Positions 47,652 to 55,582 of a DNA stretch of 55,582 nucleotides are shown piece by piece (positions within the stretch are counted from its first letter, which is position 1; the number at the start of each line of letters is the position of its first letter). The stretch is taken from the NCBI GenBank assembly GCA_900543715.1, contig UQSX01000015.1:1-55582 (forward strand), given 5' to 3'. The DNA is from an uncultured Blautia sp. (GTDB taxonomy: Bacteria; Bacillota; Clostridia; Lachnospirales; Lachnospiraceae). Under the pieces are notes generated by a model. That model worked only from the letters and a program-made list of their open reading frames with translations. It made no database searches and was not told where the DNA came from. Position numbers and translations under genes: made by a program.

Positions 47652-49097
47652 ATGTATCAAAAAATTTCCAGCAGCTGGCTGAAACATTGGGATTTTATCT
47701 TGTTGGATTTTATCTTTCTGCAGGCTGCTTATGTGCTGGCCTATCTGCTGCGAAATGGAACATTAAACCCATATGCTGATGAGCTATACAGGAATATAGC
47801 AGTGATCATCTGTATGGCAGATATCTGCGCAGTGTTTTTCCTGGAAGGCTATCGGGGCATTATGCGGAGAGGCTATTTTCAGGAACTCAAGGCAGTGCTG
47901 GAACATGTGCTGACGATCTGTATCTTTGAGCTCGCATACCTGTATCTTACACAAGGAGGGGAGCGGTTTTCCAGAGGCGCATTTATAATATTTGTATTTG
48001 CCGCTGTACTGCTGCTCTATGCGGAACGTATCGTCTGGAAAAACTATCTCCTGAGACATAAAAAGGTTTTTTATAAACAGAAAGCTCTTCTGGTAGTTAC
48101 CACCAGCGACAGGGCGGAACATACTCTTCAGGTCATTCAGAATCATACATATAATGAACTGACCATTGCCGGCGTGATCCTGGCGGACAAGGAGAATACA
48201 GCAGAACAGAAGATTTCAGGGATTCCGGTTGTGTGTACGGTAGAAGAAATTCCCTCATATATTCAAACGAGATGGATTGATGGAATCATCATAGACCAGA
48301 GCAGCCGGACCCTGCTTCCGGAAAAGATCACGAATATCTGCATCGCCATGGGCGTTTCCATACACAGGAGTATAGCAGAAGTGGGAAAAGAAGGAAGCGG
48401 AAATCAGGAGATGGAAAGACTGGGCGGTTTTATGGTAGTTACCACAGCTATGAGAATGGCTACTGCCAGGCAGATATTCCTTAAGAGGACTCTTGATATC
48501 TGTGGCGCTGTTGTAGGACTGATTTTAACGCTCATACTTTCTATCTTCGTTGCTCCGGCAATCTTTATTTCTTCTCCGGGCCCGGTGATCTTCTCCCAGA
48601 CCCGTGTAGGAAAGAATGGAAGAAGATTTAAAATTTATAAGTTCCGCAGTATGTATCTGGATGCTGAAAAAAGGAAAAAAGAGCTGATGGAAAAGAATGA
48701 AATGAATGGTCTGATGTTCAAGATGGACGCAGATCCCAGAATCATCGGAAGCGGGCCAGACGGTACCAGACATGGAATCGGCTGGTTCATCAGAAAGACT
48801 TCCATAGATGAACTTCCACAGTTCTTTAACATATTGAAAGGGGAAATGAGCCTGGTAGGAACAAGACCCCCTACAGAAGACGAGTGGGAACAATATGAGT
48901 ATCACCATAGAGGCAGAATGGCCATCAAGCCAGGGCTTACCGGCATGTGGCAGGTAAGCGGCCGCAGCAATATCACAGACTTTGAAGAAGTGGTAAAATT
49001 GGATATGGACTATATTCAGCACTGGAATATCGGATTGGACATTAAAATACTGCTGAAGACAGTGCTGGTGGTATTAAAAGGCCAGGGATCAAAATGA
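47652..49097 (+). CDS. Undecaprenyl-phosphate sugar-1-phosphate transferase (WbaP/CpsE type)
   Basis: 481 aa. Four to five membrane segments in the first 160 residues are followed by a CoA-binding-like domain. A further segment (~283-305) leads to the catalytic C-terminus: SPGPVIFSQTRVGKNG, KFRSM, KTSIDELPQFFNILKGEMSL, PGLTGMWQVSGRSNI. It loads the first sugar phosphate onto undecaprenyl phosphate to start each repeat unit. The sugar is not known from the sequence. It is the last gene before the AT-rich block. Confidence 0.94.
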   Translation: MYQKISSSWLKHWDFILLDFIFLQAAYVLAYLLRNGTLNPYADELYRNIAVIICMADICAVFFLEGYRGIMRRGYFQELKAVLEHVLTICIFELAYLYLTQGGERFSRGAFIIFVFAAVLLLYAERIVWKNYLLRHKKVFYKQKALLVVTTSDRAEHTLQVIQNHTYNELTIAGVILADKENTAEQKISGIPVVCTVEEIPSYIQTRWIDGIIIDQSSRTLLPEKITNICIAMGVSIHRSIAEVGKEGSGNQEMERLGGFMVVTTAMRMATARQIFLKRTLDICGAVVGLILTLILSIFVAPAIFISSPGPVIFSQTRVGKNGRRFKIYKFRSMYLDAEKRKKELMEKNEMNGLMFKMDADPRIIGSGPDGTRHGIGWFIRKTSIDELPQFFNILKGEMSLVGTRPPTEDEWEQYEYHHRGRMAIKPGLTGMWQVSGRSNITDFEEVVKLDMDYIQHWNIGLDIKILLKTVLVVLKGQGSK

Positions 49098-49267
49098 TTT
49101 TCTGGCTGGAGAAAGTACAAATAATAACAATTATTTGAGGGTTTTAGAAACTATGCAATTAAGATTAACTGAATTATATGTACCTTCTTTTTTATTTTTA
49201 TAAAGGAAATTCGATAGTTAATTATATCTTAATTGAACAAGAAGCTAAAGTGAAAAGAGGATGAAGA

Positions 49268-50206
49268 ATGAATATTTTGCTGTTGGGGGCAGCCGGGTTT
49301 ATCGGGACTAATTTGACCATAGAATTAGCTAAAAATAAAAACAATCGTATTACACTTGTAGATAAATGCAAAGACTATTTTACCTCTATTCAGAAAATGC
49401 ATTATGATAATGTTAATATTATTGAGTCTGATTTCACAATTAATTCAAATTTTGAGGATCTTCTAAAAGGACAAGAAACAATATATCACCTTGTGAGTAC
49501 AACGGTTCCAACCACATCGAACCAGCAGATTCCACAGGAACTGATTTCTAATGTTGTTTTTTCTTCAAAGCTTTTTGAAGCATGTGTTAAATGTAATGTG
49601 AAGAAGATTGTATTCATTTCTTCGGGTGGTACAGTATATGGAAAAGAAGAAGATTGTCCTTTAAAAGAAATAACACCAACAAATCCCATTTCTTCATACG
49701 GAATTCAAAAGGTAACAATTGAGAAGCTTCTCTATCTTTATAATTATTTGTATGGAATTGATTATAGAGTTATTCGTCTCGCAAATCCTTATGGACCATA
49801 TCAAAGACCAAATGGTGTGCTAGGTGCTGTCACAACCTTTACATATAAAGCGCTTAAAAATGAGCAAATAACAGTCTATGGAGATGGATCTGTTGTAAGA
49901 GATTTTATTTACATAGATGATGCGGTCAGAGCCATTACGAAAATTGTGGATGGTGAAAATAAACACCATATTTTCAATTTAGGGTGTGGATATGGAACAA
50001 GTATAAAACAAGTACTCGATACAATTGAATCCGCTCTAGGTATACATTTAGATGTAGCATTTGTTAAAGCACGCAAAGTTGATGTTCCTGTAAACTACTT
50101 AGATATTAGTCGTTATGAAAAATATTATGGAGCACTAAATCCCATCACATTGAAAGAGGGAATTATAAGGACAGCTGAATTTATGCGACGTGAGTATTCT
50201 CTTTAG
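49268..50206 (+). CDS. NAD-dependent epimerase/dehydratase (GalE-like)
   Basis: 312 aa, extended SDR family. The nucleotide loop is GAAGFIGTN, the Ser is in SSGGTVYG, and the YxxxK pair is in SSYGIQK. RLANPYGPYQRP and NLGCGYGTSIKQVLD follow. It would make or epimerise a nucleotide sugar for the polymer, such as UDP-galactose. The AT-rich composition and codon use differ from cpsB-cpsE, marking the start of a likely transferred segment. The 170-base gap before it shows no gene. Confidence 0.88.
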   Translation: MNILLLGAAGFIGTNLTIELAKNKNNRITLVDKCKDYFTSIQKMHYDNVNIIESDFTINSNFEDLLKGQETIYHLVSTTVPTTSNQQIPQELISNVVFSSKLFEACVKCNVKKIVFISSGGTVYGKEEDCPLKEITPTNPISSYGIQKVTIEKLLYLYNYLYGIDYRVIRLANPYGPYQRPNGVLGAVTTFTYKALKNEQITVYGDGSVVRDFIYIDDAVRAITKIVDGENKHHIFNLGCGYGTSIKQVLDTIESALGIHLDVAFVKARKVDVPVNYLDISRYEKYYGALNPITLKEGIIRTAEFMRREYSL

Positions 50207-50263
50207 TCACTATGCATAACATAAAACGATTTTTTCTGACAATATTATGCTGTGAAAATAGAG

Positions 50264-50712
50264 ATGGAATAAAGGCGTTGTTATAAAGAGAAGAGTTTTA
50301 GACAGAAGCACTGGAGCAAGATTTTACTCTATTATAATGGTAGGATTTAAACAACTATTATTGAGATATGATAAGCGGGTGATTTACTACTCACTATTAA
50401 CACTAATGCTTGCATGGATAAAATATATATTAGTTCTTTCTTACCCAGCCCTAATATAACAAAATTTTAGAGCTTACTTGATAATGGATATCAATTTGGA
50501 ATTTTGTTATCGTATGCTGTACAGAAATCATCGGATGGTTTAATACAAACGTTCGCTATTGAAGAATGACTTACTGCTGATGAACATGGTGTAATAATCC
50601 TAAGTGATATTATATTCTATGAAAATGATTTCTCTTACATTTAAAAAGTTGTGTTAAAAAGGCAAGGTATTATGGTGTTGGGCATTAGAATAAATTGCAA
50701 GCTGGTATGAAT
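50264..50712 (+). pseudogene. rmlA: Decayed glucose-1-phosphate thymidylyltransferase
   Basis: Reading the gap in its three frames gives a broken RmlA. After the ATG at 50264 comes KGVVI in one frame, then STGAR, FKQLLLRYDKRVIYYSLLTLM and YILVLSYP. A frameshift near 50460 leads to LLDNGYQFGILLSYAVQKSSDGL, then AIEE-stop and HGVIILSDIIFYENDFSYI. These match the RmlA order ([54 protein letters not shown]). At least five in-frame stops and two frameshifts are present, and the C-terminal half is absent. Not functional. Confidence 0.87.
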
Positions 50713-50748
50713 GTACAGTAGATAATAAATTTGTATGTTTCAGAAGAT

Positions 50749-50871
50749 AAGTTTAGAAAGTTATCTTATAGATAGTATTTTAAAATGGCAACTAAAAGAA
50801 ATCCTATAAACAATATGAGCAGCATAAACTAACAGACCTACTATGAATTAATGTATAAAAATAAATATTAG
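50749..50871 (+). pseudogene. rmlB: Remnant of dTDP-glucose 4,6-dehydratase C-terminus
   Basis: One frame reads FRKLSYR-stop-YFKMATKRNPINNMSSIN-stop-QTYYELMYKNKY-stop. This matches the RmlB C-terminus (RKTV-WYLEN ... SGEY-YYEKMYG) in order and spacing, and ends at a stop just before the next gene. Only ~40 codons survive, so the call is less certain than for rmlA, but its place in the rml order supports it. Confidence 0.6.
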
Positions 50872-50883
50872 AAGAGGTTTTCA

Positions 50884-52023
50884 ATGGAGCGAATAGCAGT
50901 TATAATGGGAAAAATGCATTCTGGAGGCAAGAAAAATCTTGTAATGGAATATTATAGGAATATTGATCGAACTCAAATACAGTTTGATTTTATCTGCGAT
51001 TCTGATTCGAATGCTATACCGAAAGAAGAGATTTTAGCTCTTGGCGGTAGATATTATGAAATTACACCATATCAGCATATCCTTAAAAACATGTTTGAAA
51101 TGCGAAAGATTTGCAAAAAAAACAAATATAAGATTATGCACGCTTATAATGGAACCATGAATCTGTTCTCAATGTTTGTTGGATGGCAATGCCATATTCC
51201 TGTACGAATTAATGAGAGCATTTCGATGGGGCATAGTGCAGACAAGAAAACCATTCTAAAAAATATTCTGAAGCCTTTTTCTAGAATGTTTGCTACACAT
51301 TTCTTGGCAAACGGAGAAGTCTGTGGACGATGGCAATTTGGAGATAAACTCTATGAGGAAGGTAAGGTAAAAATCTTTAAGACGGTGATTAATACTGAGT
51401 TCAATAAATACGATCCTGAATTACGAGAGAAAACAAGAAAAAATTTTGGAATTCAAGATAGTATTGTAATTGGTCATATTGGTCGATTAACAGAACAGAA
51501 AAATACGCTTTTTATTATTGACATTTTTAATGAGATTGTCAAGAAAGAGTCTAAAGCAGTACTTTTAATTATAGGCGATGGCAATCTTCGAGATCTAATG
51601 CTAGAAAAAATAAAGAAATTCGGAATAGAAGATAACGTAATGTATTTGGGGAGAAGAGAAGATATACAACAATTCTATAATGCAATGGACTGTTTTTTGC
51701 TCCCTAGCCTCTATGAAGGATTACCAGTAGTAGGTGTTGAGGCGGAAAACTGTGGTCTTCCAGTTTTTTTCTCAACAGAGATACCGGATGAATCTAGCGC
51801 TTGTCCAGATTTAGGCCATTTTATCAGTCTAGATAAAGAAGCTAAATTTTGGGCACAGGAGATTCTTGATGCCACGAAAAAAAATGTAGGATCAAGAAGC
51901 GATAGAACAGAAGAAGTAAAATCCGCAGGTTTTGACTCTAATGTAGAAGCTAGAAAGCTTTTAGAGTATTACAAAAAAGTACTTAGCATACATCGGACGG
52001 ATAAATCATTAAATTTTATGTAA
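50884..52023 (+). CDS. Glycosyltransferase, GT4 family
   Basis: 379 aa. The N-terminal domain starts ERIAVIMGKMHSGGKKNLVMEYYRN, and the C-terminal domain has IGHIGRLTEQKNTLFIID, LIIGDGNLRDLMLEKI and the E-x7-E motif in EGLPVVGVEAENCGLPV. No membrane segment, so it is cytoplasmic or membrane-peripheral. It adds a sugar to the lipid-linked repeat unit; the sugar is unknown. It lies between the rmlB and rmlD remnants, and SD AGAGG precedes the ATG. Confidence 0.92.
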   Translation: MERIAVIMGKMHSGGKKNLVMEYYRNIDRTQIQFDFICDSDSNAIPKEEILALGGRYYEITPYQHILKNMFEMRKICKKNKYKIMHAYNGTMNLFSMFVGWQCHIPVRINESISMGHSADKKTILKNILKPFSRMFATHFLANGEVCGRWQFGDKLYEEGKVKIFKTVINTEFNKYDPELREKTRKNFGIQDSIVIGHIGRLTEQKNTLFIIDIFNEIVKKESKAVLLIIGDGNLRDLMLEKIKKFGIEDNVMYLGRREDIQQFYNAMDCFLLPSLYEGLPVVGVEAENCGLPVFFSTEIPDESSACPDLGHFISLDKEAKFWAQEILDATKKNVGSRSDRTEEVKSAGFDSNVEARKLLEYYKKVLSIHRTDKSLNFM

Positions 52024-52050
52024 CAAGAGTCAACAATTATTTTGTCATAA

Positions 52051-52345
52051 GGTTATAAATGAAGTATATAGCCAAGGGAATAAATATGTTGCTTTAAATT
52101 TTAATGATATGGAAGCTGTCCAATATTTGTAACTTCAGAAGTTATATTGAATGTGGTCTCTATTGCATGTCATAGACATCTGTGGATATGGCAGAGGATG
52201 ATAACAAAGTCAGAAAAGATTTATACTATCAATACTAGAGGAACGTAGGATATTGCGGACATCTACAAGAAAAGCAATTGTAAGATACTTTATTTATTCG
52301 CATGCTAAACGTTTGACGGTCAGGGAACTGAATCCTGAAAATTGG
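52051..52345 (+). pseudogene. rmlD: Decayed dTDP-4-dehydrorhamnose reductase
   Basis: The 370-base gap 52024-52393 reads, across frames, LNFNDMEAVQYL, then SVDMAEDDNKVRK, then TINTRGT-stop-DIADIYKKSNCKILYLF and TFDGQGTESWKL (by a small shift). These match the RmlD order: D-D-AV, AYTAVD-AED, VN-GT-NIA, C-CK-IYIS, VFDG-GTEPW. Stops and frame changes are frequent, and the 3' two thirds are gone. Not functional. Confidence 0.85.
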
Positions 52346-52393
52346 TGCGTAAATATTACAGGCATTTAATCTTAAAATTATGGAGTATTTTAA

Positions 52394-53278
52394 ATGAAAC
52401 GAGTTCAAATATTACTTTCTTCATATAAAGGGCAAAGCTATATTGAGGAACAAATTAATAGTATATTAACACAAGTAAATGTGGATATTCATATTTTGAT
52501 CCGTGACGATGGTTCTGATGATGATACAATACCGATAATAAAAAAATATAATGATCCAAGAATTACTATCATAGAAGGGCAAAATATTGGTGCGACAAAA
52601 AGTTTTTTTGAACTAATTAGGATTTCTGGAGATGCAGAATATTATGCATTTTCTGATCAGGATGACGTATGGGATTCCGATAAATTAATATCTGCGATAG
52701 ATATACTAAATAAATTTGCTGAGATTCCGGCAATATATTCTTCAAATACTAGACTAGTTGATAAACAATTACAGTTCCTTAAAAACGAAAACAAATCACC
52801 TAATACTACATTGGGATCTGCACTAATTAAAAACTATGCTACGGGATGTACAATTGTTTTCAACCATGAATTAATGAAATACCTAAAGAGAAATACTAAT
52901 ATAGTAGTACCATATCATGACTGGTGGGTTAATTTGGTTGCTCTTTCAATAGGTGGAGTATCATTATATGATAATACACCACATATTAGTTACAGACAGC
53001 ATGATAACAACGTCGTAGGTTCTCAAAAAAATTTTTTTAAAAAATGGACGGATAGAGCTTTTCGATATAGAACTACACAGTATCATAGAGACTTGATGGC
53101 GAAAGAATTAATAAGAATATACCACGATAAACTTGATGATAAAAGTAAAGATATCTTAAATATTTTTGCTGATGAAAAATCGAAGGTAATTGACTTTTTG
53201 AGAAATAGAAATATAAAAACATCCAATACAATTGATAATATAATGTTTTTTATATTAGTTGTAACAAATAAGCTTTAA
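52394..53278 (+). CDS. Glycosyltransferase, GT2 family (rhamnosyltransferase-like)
   Basis: 294 aa. VQILLSSYKGQSYIEEQINS opens the GT-A fold; the DXD-type motif is in RDDGSDDDT, and AFSDQDDVWDSDK follows. HDWWVNLVAL and YRQHDNNVVG are typical of the rhamnosyltransferase subgroup. If rhamnose was its donor, the loss of the rml genes would leave it without substrate unless made elsewhere. It directly follows the rmlD remnant. Confidence 0.88.
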   Translation: MKRVQILLSSYKGQSYIEEQINSILTQVNVDIHILIRDDGSDDDTIPIIKKYNDPRITIIEGQNIGATKSFFELIRISGDAEYYAFSDQDDVWDSDKLISAIDILNKFAEIPAIYSSNTRLVDKQLQFLKNENKSPNTTLGSALIKNYATGCTIVFNHELMKYLKRNTNIVVPYHDWWVNLVALSIGGVSLYDNTPHISYRQHDNNVVGSQKNFFKKWTDRAFRYRTTQYHRDLMAKELIRIYHDKLDDKSKDILNIFADEKSKVIDFLRNRNIKTSNTIDNIMFFILVVTNKL

Positions 53279-53399
53279 CAACTATGCAATCTTTTTATGA
53301 GAAGCATTTGGTATTAAATATTAATTAGCAGAAGTTAAAGCTAGCTATATGGGATTAAGAGAAAGGAGGAAGTCAAGTATCCTTGCTTGATGTTTATAA

Positions 53400-54788
53400 A
53401 TGCTGATTTGGCTATTAATATTACTTTCCATAATAATGTTTATCCCTTTCTATCAATATTTGGGTAGAGAATGGTATGGACCATATAGTTTATTTTATTT
53501 TCCCTTCTTAATTTGTTATTTAATCGCAGCATACAATGCCAATAGTTGGGAGTTTGAATTGGGAATAAAAACATTTTTTGCATTATTATTAGGTGAGTTT
53601 GCTTTTTTATTTGGTTGTGTAATTGCCAAAAAAGTTTCCATTCGTGGGGGGACGAGTAGAGAAAGAGTTAACCTTTTCCATTTAGAAGGAAAAAGTAATA
53701 AAATATCAAGCAATCGCCTTTCAATTATTGTATTTTTTGAATTTGTGTTTTTTATGTATTATTTTATCAAGGTTTATATATGGGGTATACAACATGGACG
53801 TTCAATAATTGAAGCAATCAATAGTATAATGTTAAATGGAAAATTTGATGGTGATGGTGATCCGTTAGGGCTACCTTTTTGGATTCAAATATTTCTACAA
53901 ATGAACTATATTGCTGGTTATTTATTCGCATATTTAATTGCTAGAAGGATTTTACTTAAAGACAGAACAAATATACTACTATTGTGTTTAGGATATTTTA
54001 TATCTATGTTAACTAACTTTTTGGGTGGATCAAGAGGGCCTATTCTAGAAATATTAGGAGCACTATTAATAAGTTTTGGTATTACATACTATTTTAAAAC
54101 CTCTAAACGATTTTTCCCTATTAAAACAGTACTAAAAATAGTGATTATTGTTGCTATTGTAGGAATTGGTTTTTTTGAAATTCTTCCATTAATGGGAAGA
54201 TCTCAAACCGCAGCTAACGAAAGTGATGTATTTACACAATATATTGGATCGCAGATATACAACTTGAACTATTTTATAGAAAATGTTGATACTCATAGCA
54301 CTTTCTTTTGTGCTGAAACACTGAAAAGTTTTTATGCAGATATAGAGTCTTTTACAGGATTAAATATTGGCTATAAAGATGGAATGATTGGTAATTTTTA
54401 TGTCTTTACATCAAATGGTCATAATCTTGGAAATGTTTTTACAACTTATTACAATTTTTATATTGATTTTGGAATGATTGGCATTTTTATTTTCACTGCA
54501 TTTATTGGTTGGTTTTCTGAATTATTTTTTAAACATCTTAAATATAATGAAAATATGGTGAATTTTAAGCTTATATTATATATATATATGGCTTCTTCAA
54601 TCATGTTTAGCTTTTTTGCATCAAGATTTTTTCAAAATGTAATTCAGTTAAAAATGTTAATAAAGTTATTTTGGCTTTTAATTATGTATTTGTATTTAGT
54701 TAATGGATCATATTTGAGATTTAAAATTGGATATTCAGTTAAATTTAGCCTGAATAGGAGTTATAGCAATTATATTGGGAGAAAATAA
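53400..54788 (+). CDS. wzy: Wzy-like polysaccharide polymerase
   Basis: 462 aa with about 11-12 membrane segments. The conserved part is LTNFLGGSRGPILEILGAL, with a large outside loop (~290-350) and a C-terminal set of hydrophobic segments. It joins lipid-linked repeats outside the membrane. Such proteins are poorly conserved, so the call rests on topology and neighbours. The only clear SD, AAAGGAGG, is 31 bases before the ATG, with a tiny frame (TTG at 53383) ending across the start. Confidence 0.75.
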   Translation: MLIWLLILLSIIMFIPFYQYLGREWYGPYSLFYFPFLICYLIAAYNANSWEFELGIKTFFALLLGEFAFLFGCVIAKKVSIRGGTSRERVNLFHLEGKSNKISSNRLSIIVFFEFVFFMYYFIKVYIWGIQHGRSIIEAINSIMLNGKFDGDGDPLGLPFWIQIFLQMNYIAGYLFAYLIARRILLKDRTNILLLCLGYFISMLTNFLGGSRGPILEILGALLISFGITYYFKTSKRFFPIKTVLKIVIIVAIVGIGFFEILPLMGRSQTAANESDVFTQYIGSQIYNLNYFIENVDTHSTFFCAETLKSFYADIESFTGLNIGYKDGMIGNFYVFTSNGHNLGNVFTTYYNFYIDFGMIGIFIFTAFIGWFSELFFKHLKYNENMVNFKLILYIYMASSIMFSFFASRFFQNVIQLKMLIKLFWLLIMYLYLVNGSYLRFKIGYSVKFSLNRSYSNYIGRK

Positions 54789-54794
54789 CATATT

Positions 54795-55582
54795 ATGAGT
54801 AAGATTGTATGCGTAGTAGTAACTTACAATAGGCTGGAAAAATTAAAGTGTGCTTTAGAATCTTATAATAATCAAACTATGCTACCACAAAAATTGATTG
54901 TTATTGATAATCATAGTACTGATGGAACAACTGATTACCTGCGCACATGGGAAAAGATAAAAGATAATTATGAAAAAGAGTGTGTTTATCTTACAGAAAA
55001 TACTGGAGGAGCCGGTGGCTTTTATGAGGGGATAAAAAAGGCTCTAGAATCTTTTTGCGATTGGATTTATATATCTGATGATGATGCGTATTTGGAACCC
55101 AATGTTATCGAAAAAATTAATTTATATGCAGAAAAAGCCGAATCTACTTTAGGAGCAATATGCGGAAAAGTCGAGGAAAATGGGGGGATAGGTTATTTTC
55201 ATCGCAGAATATATAAAGAAGGGGTATTGTTTCTACATGAGTGTAATCTTAAAGATTCTGATTATTCAAAAGAATACGTAGATCTTTCAACGTATTCTTT
55301 TGTAGGAACTGCGGTTAGAGCGGAAGCAATATGGAGTATCGGTCTTCCGAACAAAAAATTTTTCTTATGGTATGACGATACTGAACATGGAGTTAGGATG
55401 GCAAAAAGGTATGTCGTTAGGTTGTACCCAGATATTGTAATTCACCATGACGTAGAAAAAGCGAATTTAGGTGTAAATTGGAAAAAATATTATGGATACA
55501 GAAATCAACTATTGATGCTCAAATATAATTATAATTATATATATTTTATATCCCAAATTTTTTTACTAAGAATTTCCATGAT
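54795..55582 (+). CDS. Glycosyltransferase, GT2 family, 3' end cut by window
   Basis: At least 262 aa, open to the window edge with no stop. CVVVTYNRLEKLKCALESY and VIDNHSTDGTTDYL open the GT-A fold; ENTGGAGGFYEGIKKALE and YISDDDAYLEP (DXD) follow. FLWYDDTEHGVRMAKRY and YGYRNQLLMLKYN are typical of the GlfT2-like galactofuranosyltransferase subgroup. It starts 6 bases after the polymerase gene. The rest of the cluster, including any flippase, lies beyond the edge. Confidence 0.88.
   Translation, partial: MSKIVCVVVTYNRLEKLKCALESYNNQTMLPQKLIVIDNHSTDGTTDYLRTWEKIKDNYEKECVYLTENTGGAGGFYEGIKKALESFCDWIYISDDDAYLEPNVIEKINLYAEKAESTLGAICGKVEENGGIGYFHRRIYKEGVLFLHECNLKDSDYSKEYVDLSTYSFVGTAVRAEAIWSIGLPNKKFFLWYDDTEHGVRMAKRYVVRLYPDIVIHHDVEKANLGVNWKKYYGYRNQLLMLKYNYNYIYFISQIFLLRISM

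Overview
The window is the replication-origin region of a low-to-mid GC Gram-positive anaerobe, most likely a member of the Lachnospiraceae (Clostridia). This rests on the rpmH-dnaA-dnaN-yaaA-recF-gyrB-gyrA order, a 16S 5' end of Firmicutes type, parS sites of the Bacillus type beside parA/parB, DUF3881 and DUF4446 proteins, and a complete [FeFe]-hydrogenase maturation operon. The genus cannot be fixed from this sequence alone.

Layout. From the left edge to about 10.8 kb everything reads on the minus strand: a 16S rRNA start with two tandem promoters, tRNA-Ser(GCU), an acyltransferase, a lipoprotein, gyrA, gyrB, recF, yaaA, dnaN and dnaA. A DnaA-box-rich gap (about 10.86-11.36 kb) is the likely oriC. 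From 11.4 kb the plus strand carries rpmH, rnpA, yidD, yidC, jag, mnmE, mnmG and rsmG, the usual right arm. A rubredoxin/glutamate-synthase-like protein and a four-gene Gld-like ABC export or assembly operon follow. Next come three parS sites with parA/parB, DUF4446, serS and DUF3881. The hydrogenase maturation block (TM1266-like regulator, hydE, hydG, hydF) is preceded by a promoter, a structured RNA and an intrinsic terminator, an arrangement like a riboswitch or attenuator. A TPP riboswitch with thiT, phosphoglucomutase, a GH31 glycosidase with a divergent AraC regulator, tRNA-Arg(CCU), and an ECF sigma/RsgI-like anti-sigma pair with a small Cys/His-rich secreted protein come after that.

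From 44.4 kb to the right edge lies a capsule or exopolysaccharide cluster. It begins with a regulated promoter and a leader hairpin, then the cpsB-cpsC-cpsD phosphoregulatory module, a degenerate SGNH-like secreted protein and the WbaP-type initiating transferase. From about 49.1 kb the DNA becomes visibly more AT-rich and holds an epimerase, three glycosyltransferases (the last cut by the window edge) and a Wzy-like polymerase. The two long gaps among these genes are not empty: they hold decayed copies of rmlA, rmlB and rmlD, so this locus once made dTDP-L-rhamnose and has lost that capacity here.

The observations most worth a second look are the rml graveyard, the orphan structured RNA before the hydrogenase maturation operon, the hairpin in the capsule leader that may both terminate transcription and bridge a Shine-Dalgarno to its start codon, two foldback elements sharing a GGAACTGCT arm, and the sigma/anti-sigma/Cys-His protein locus.
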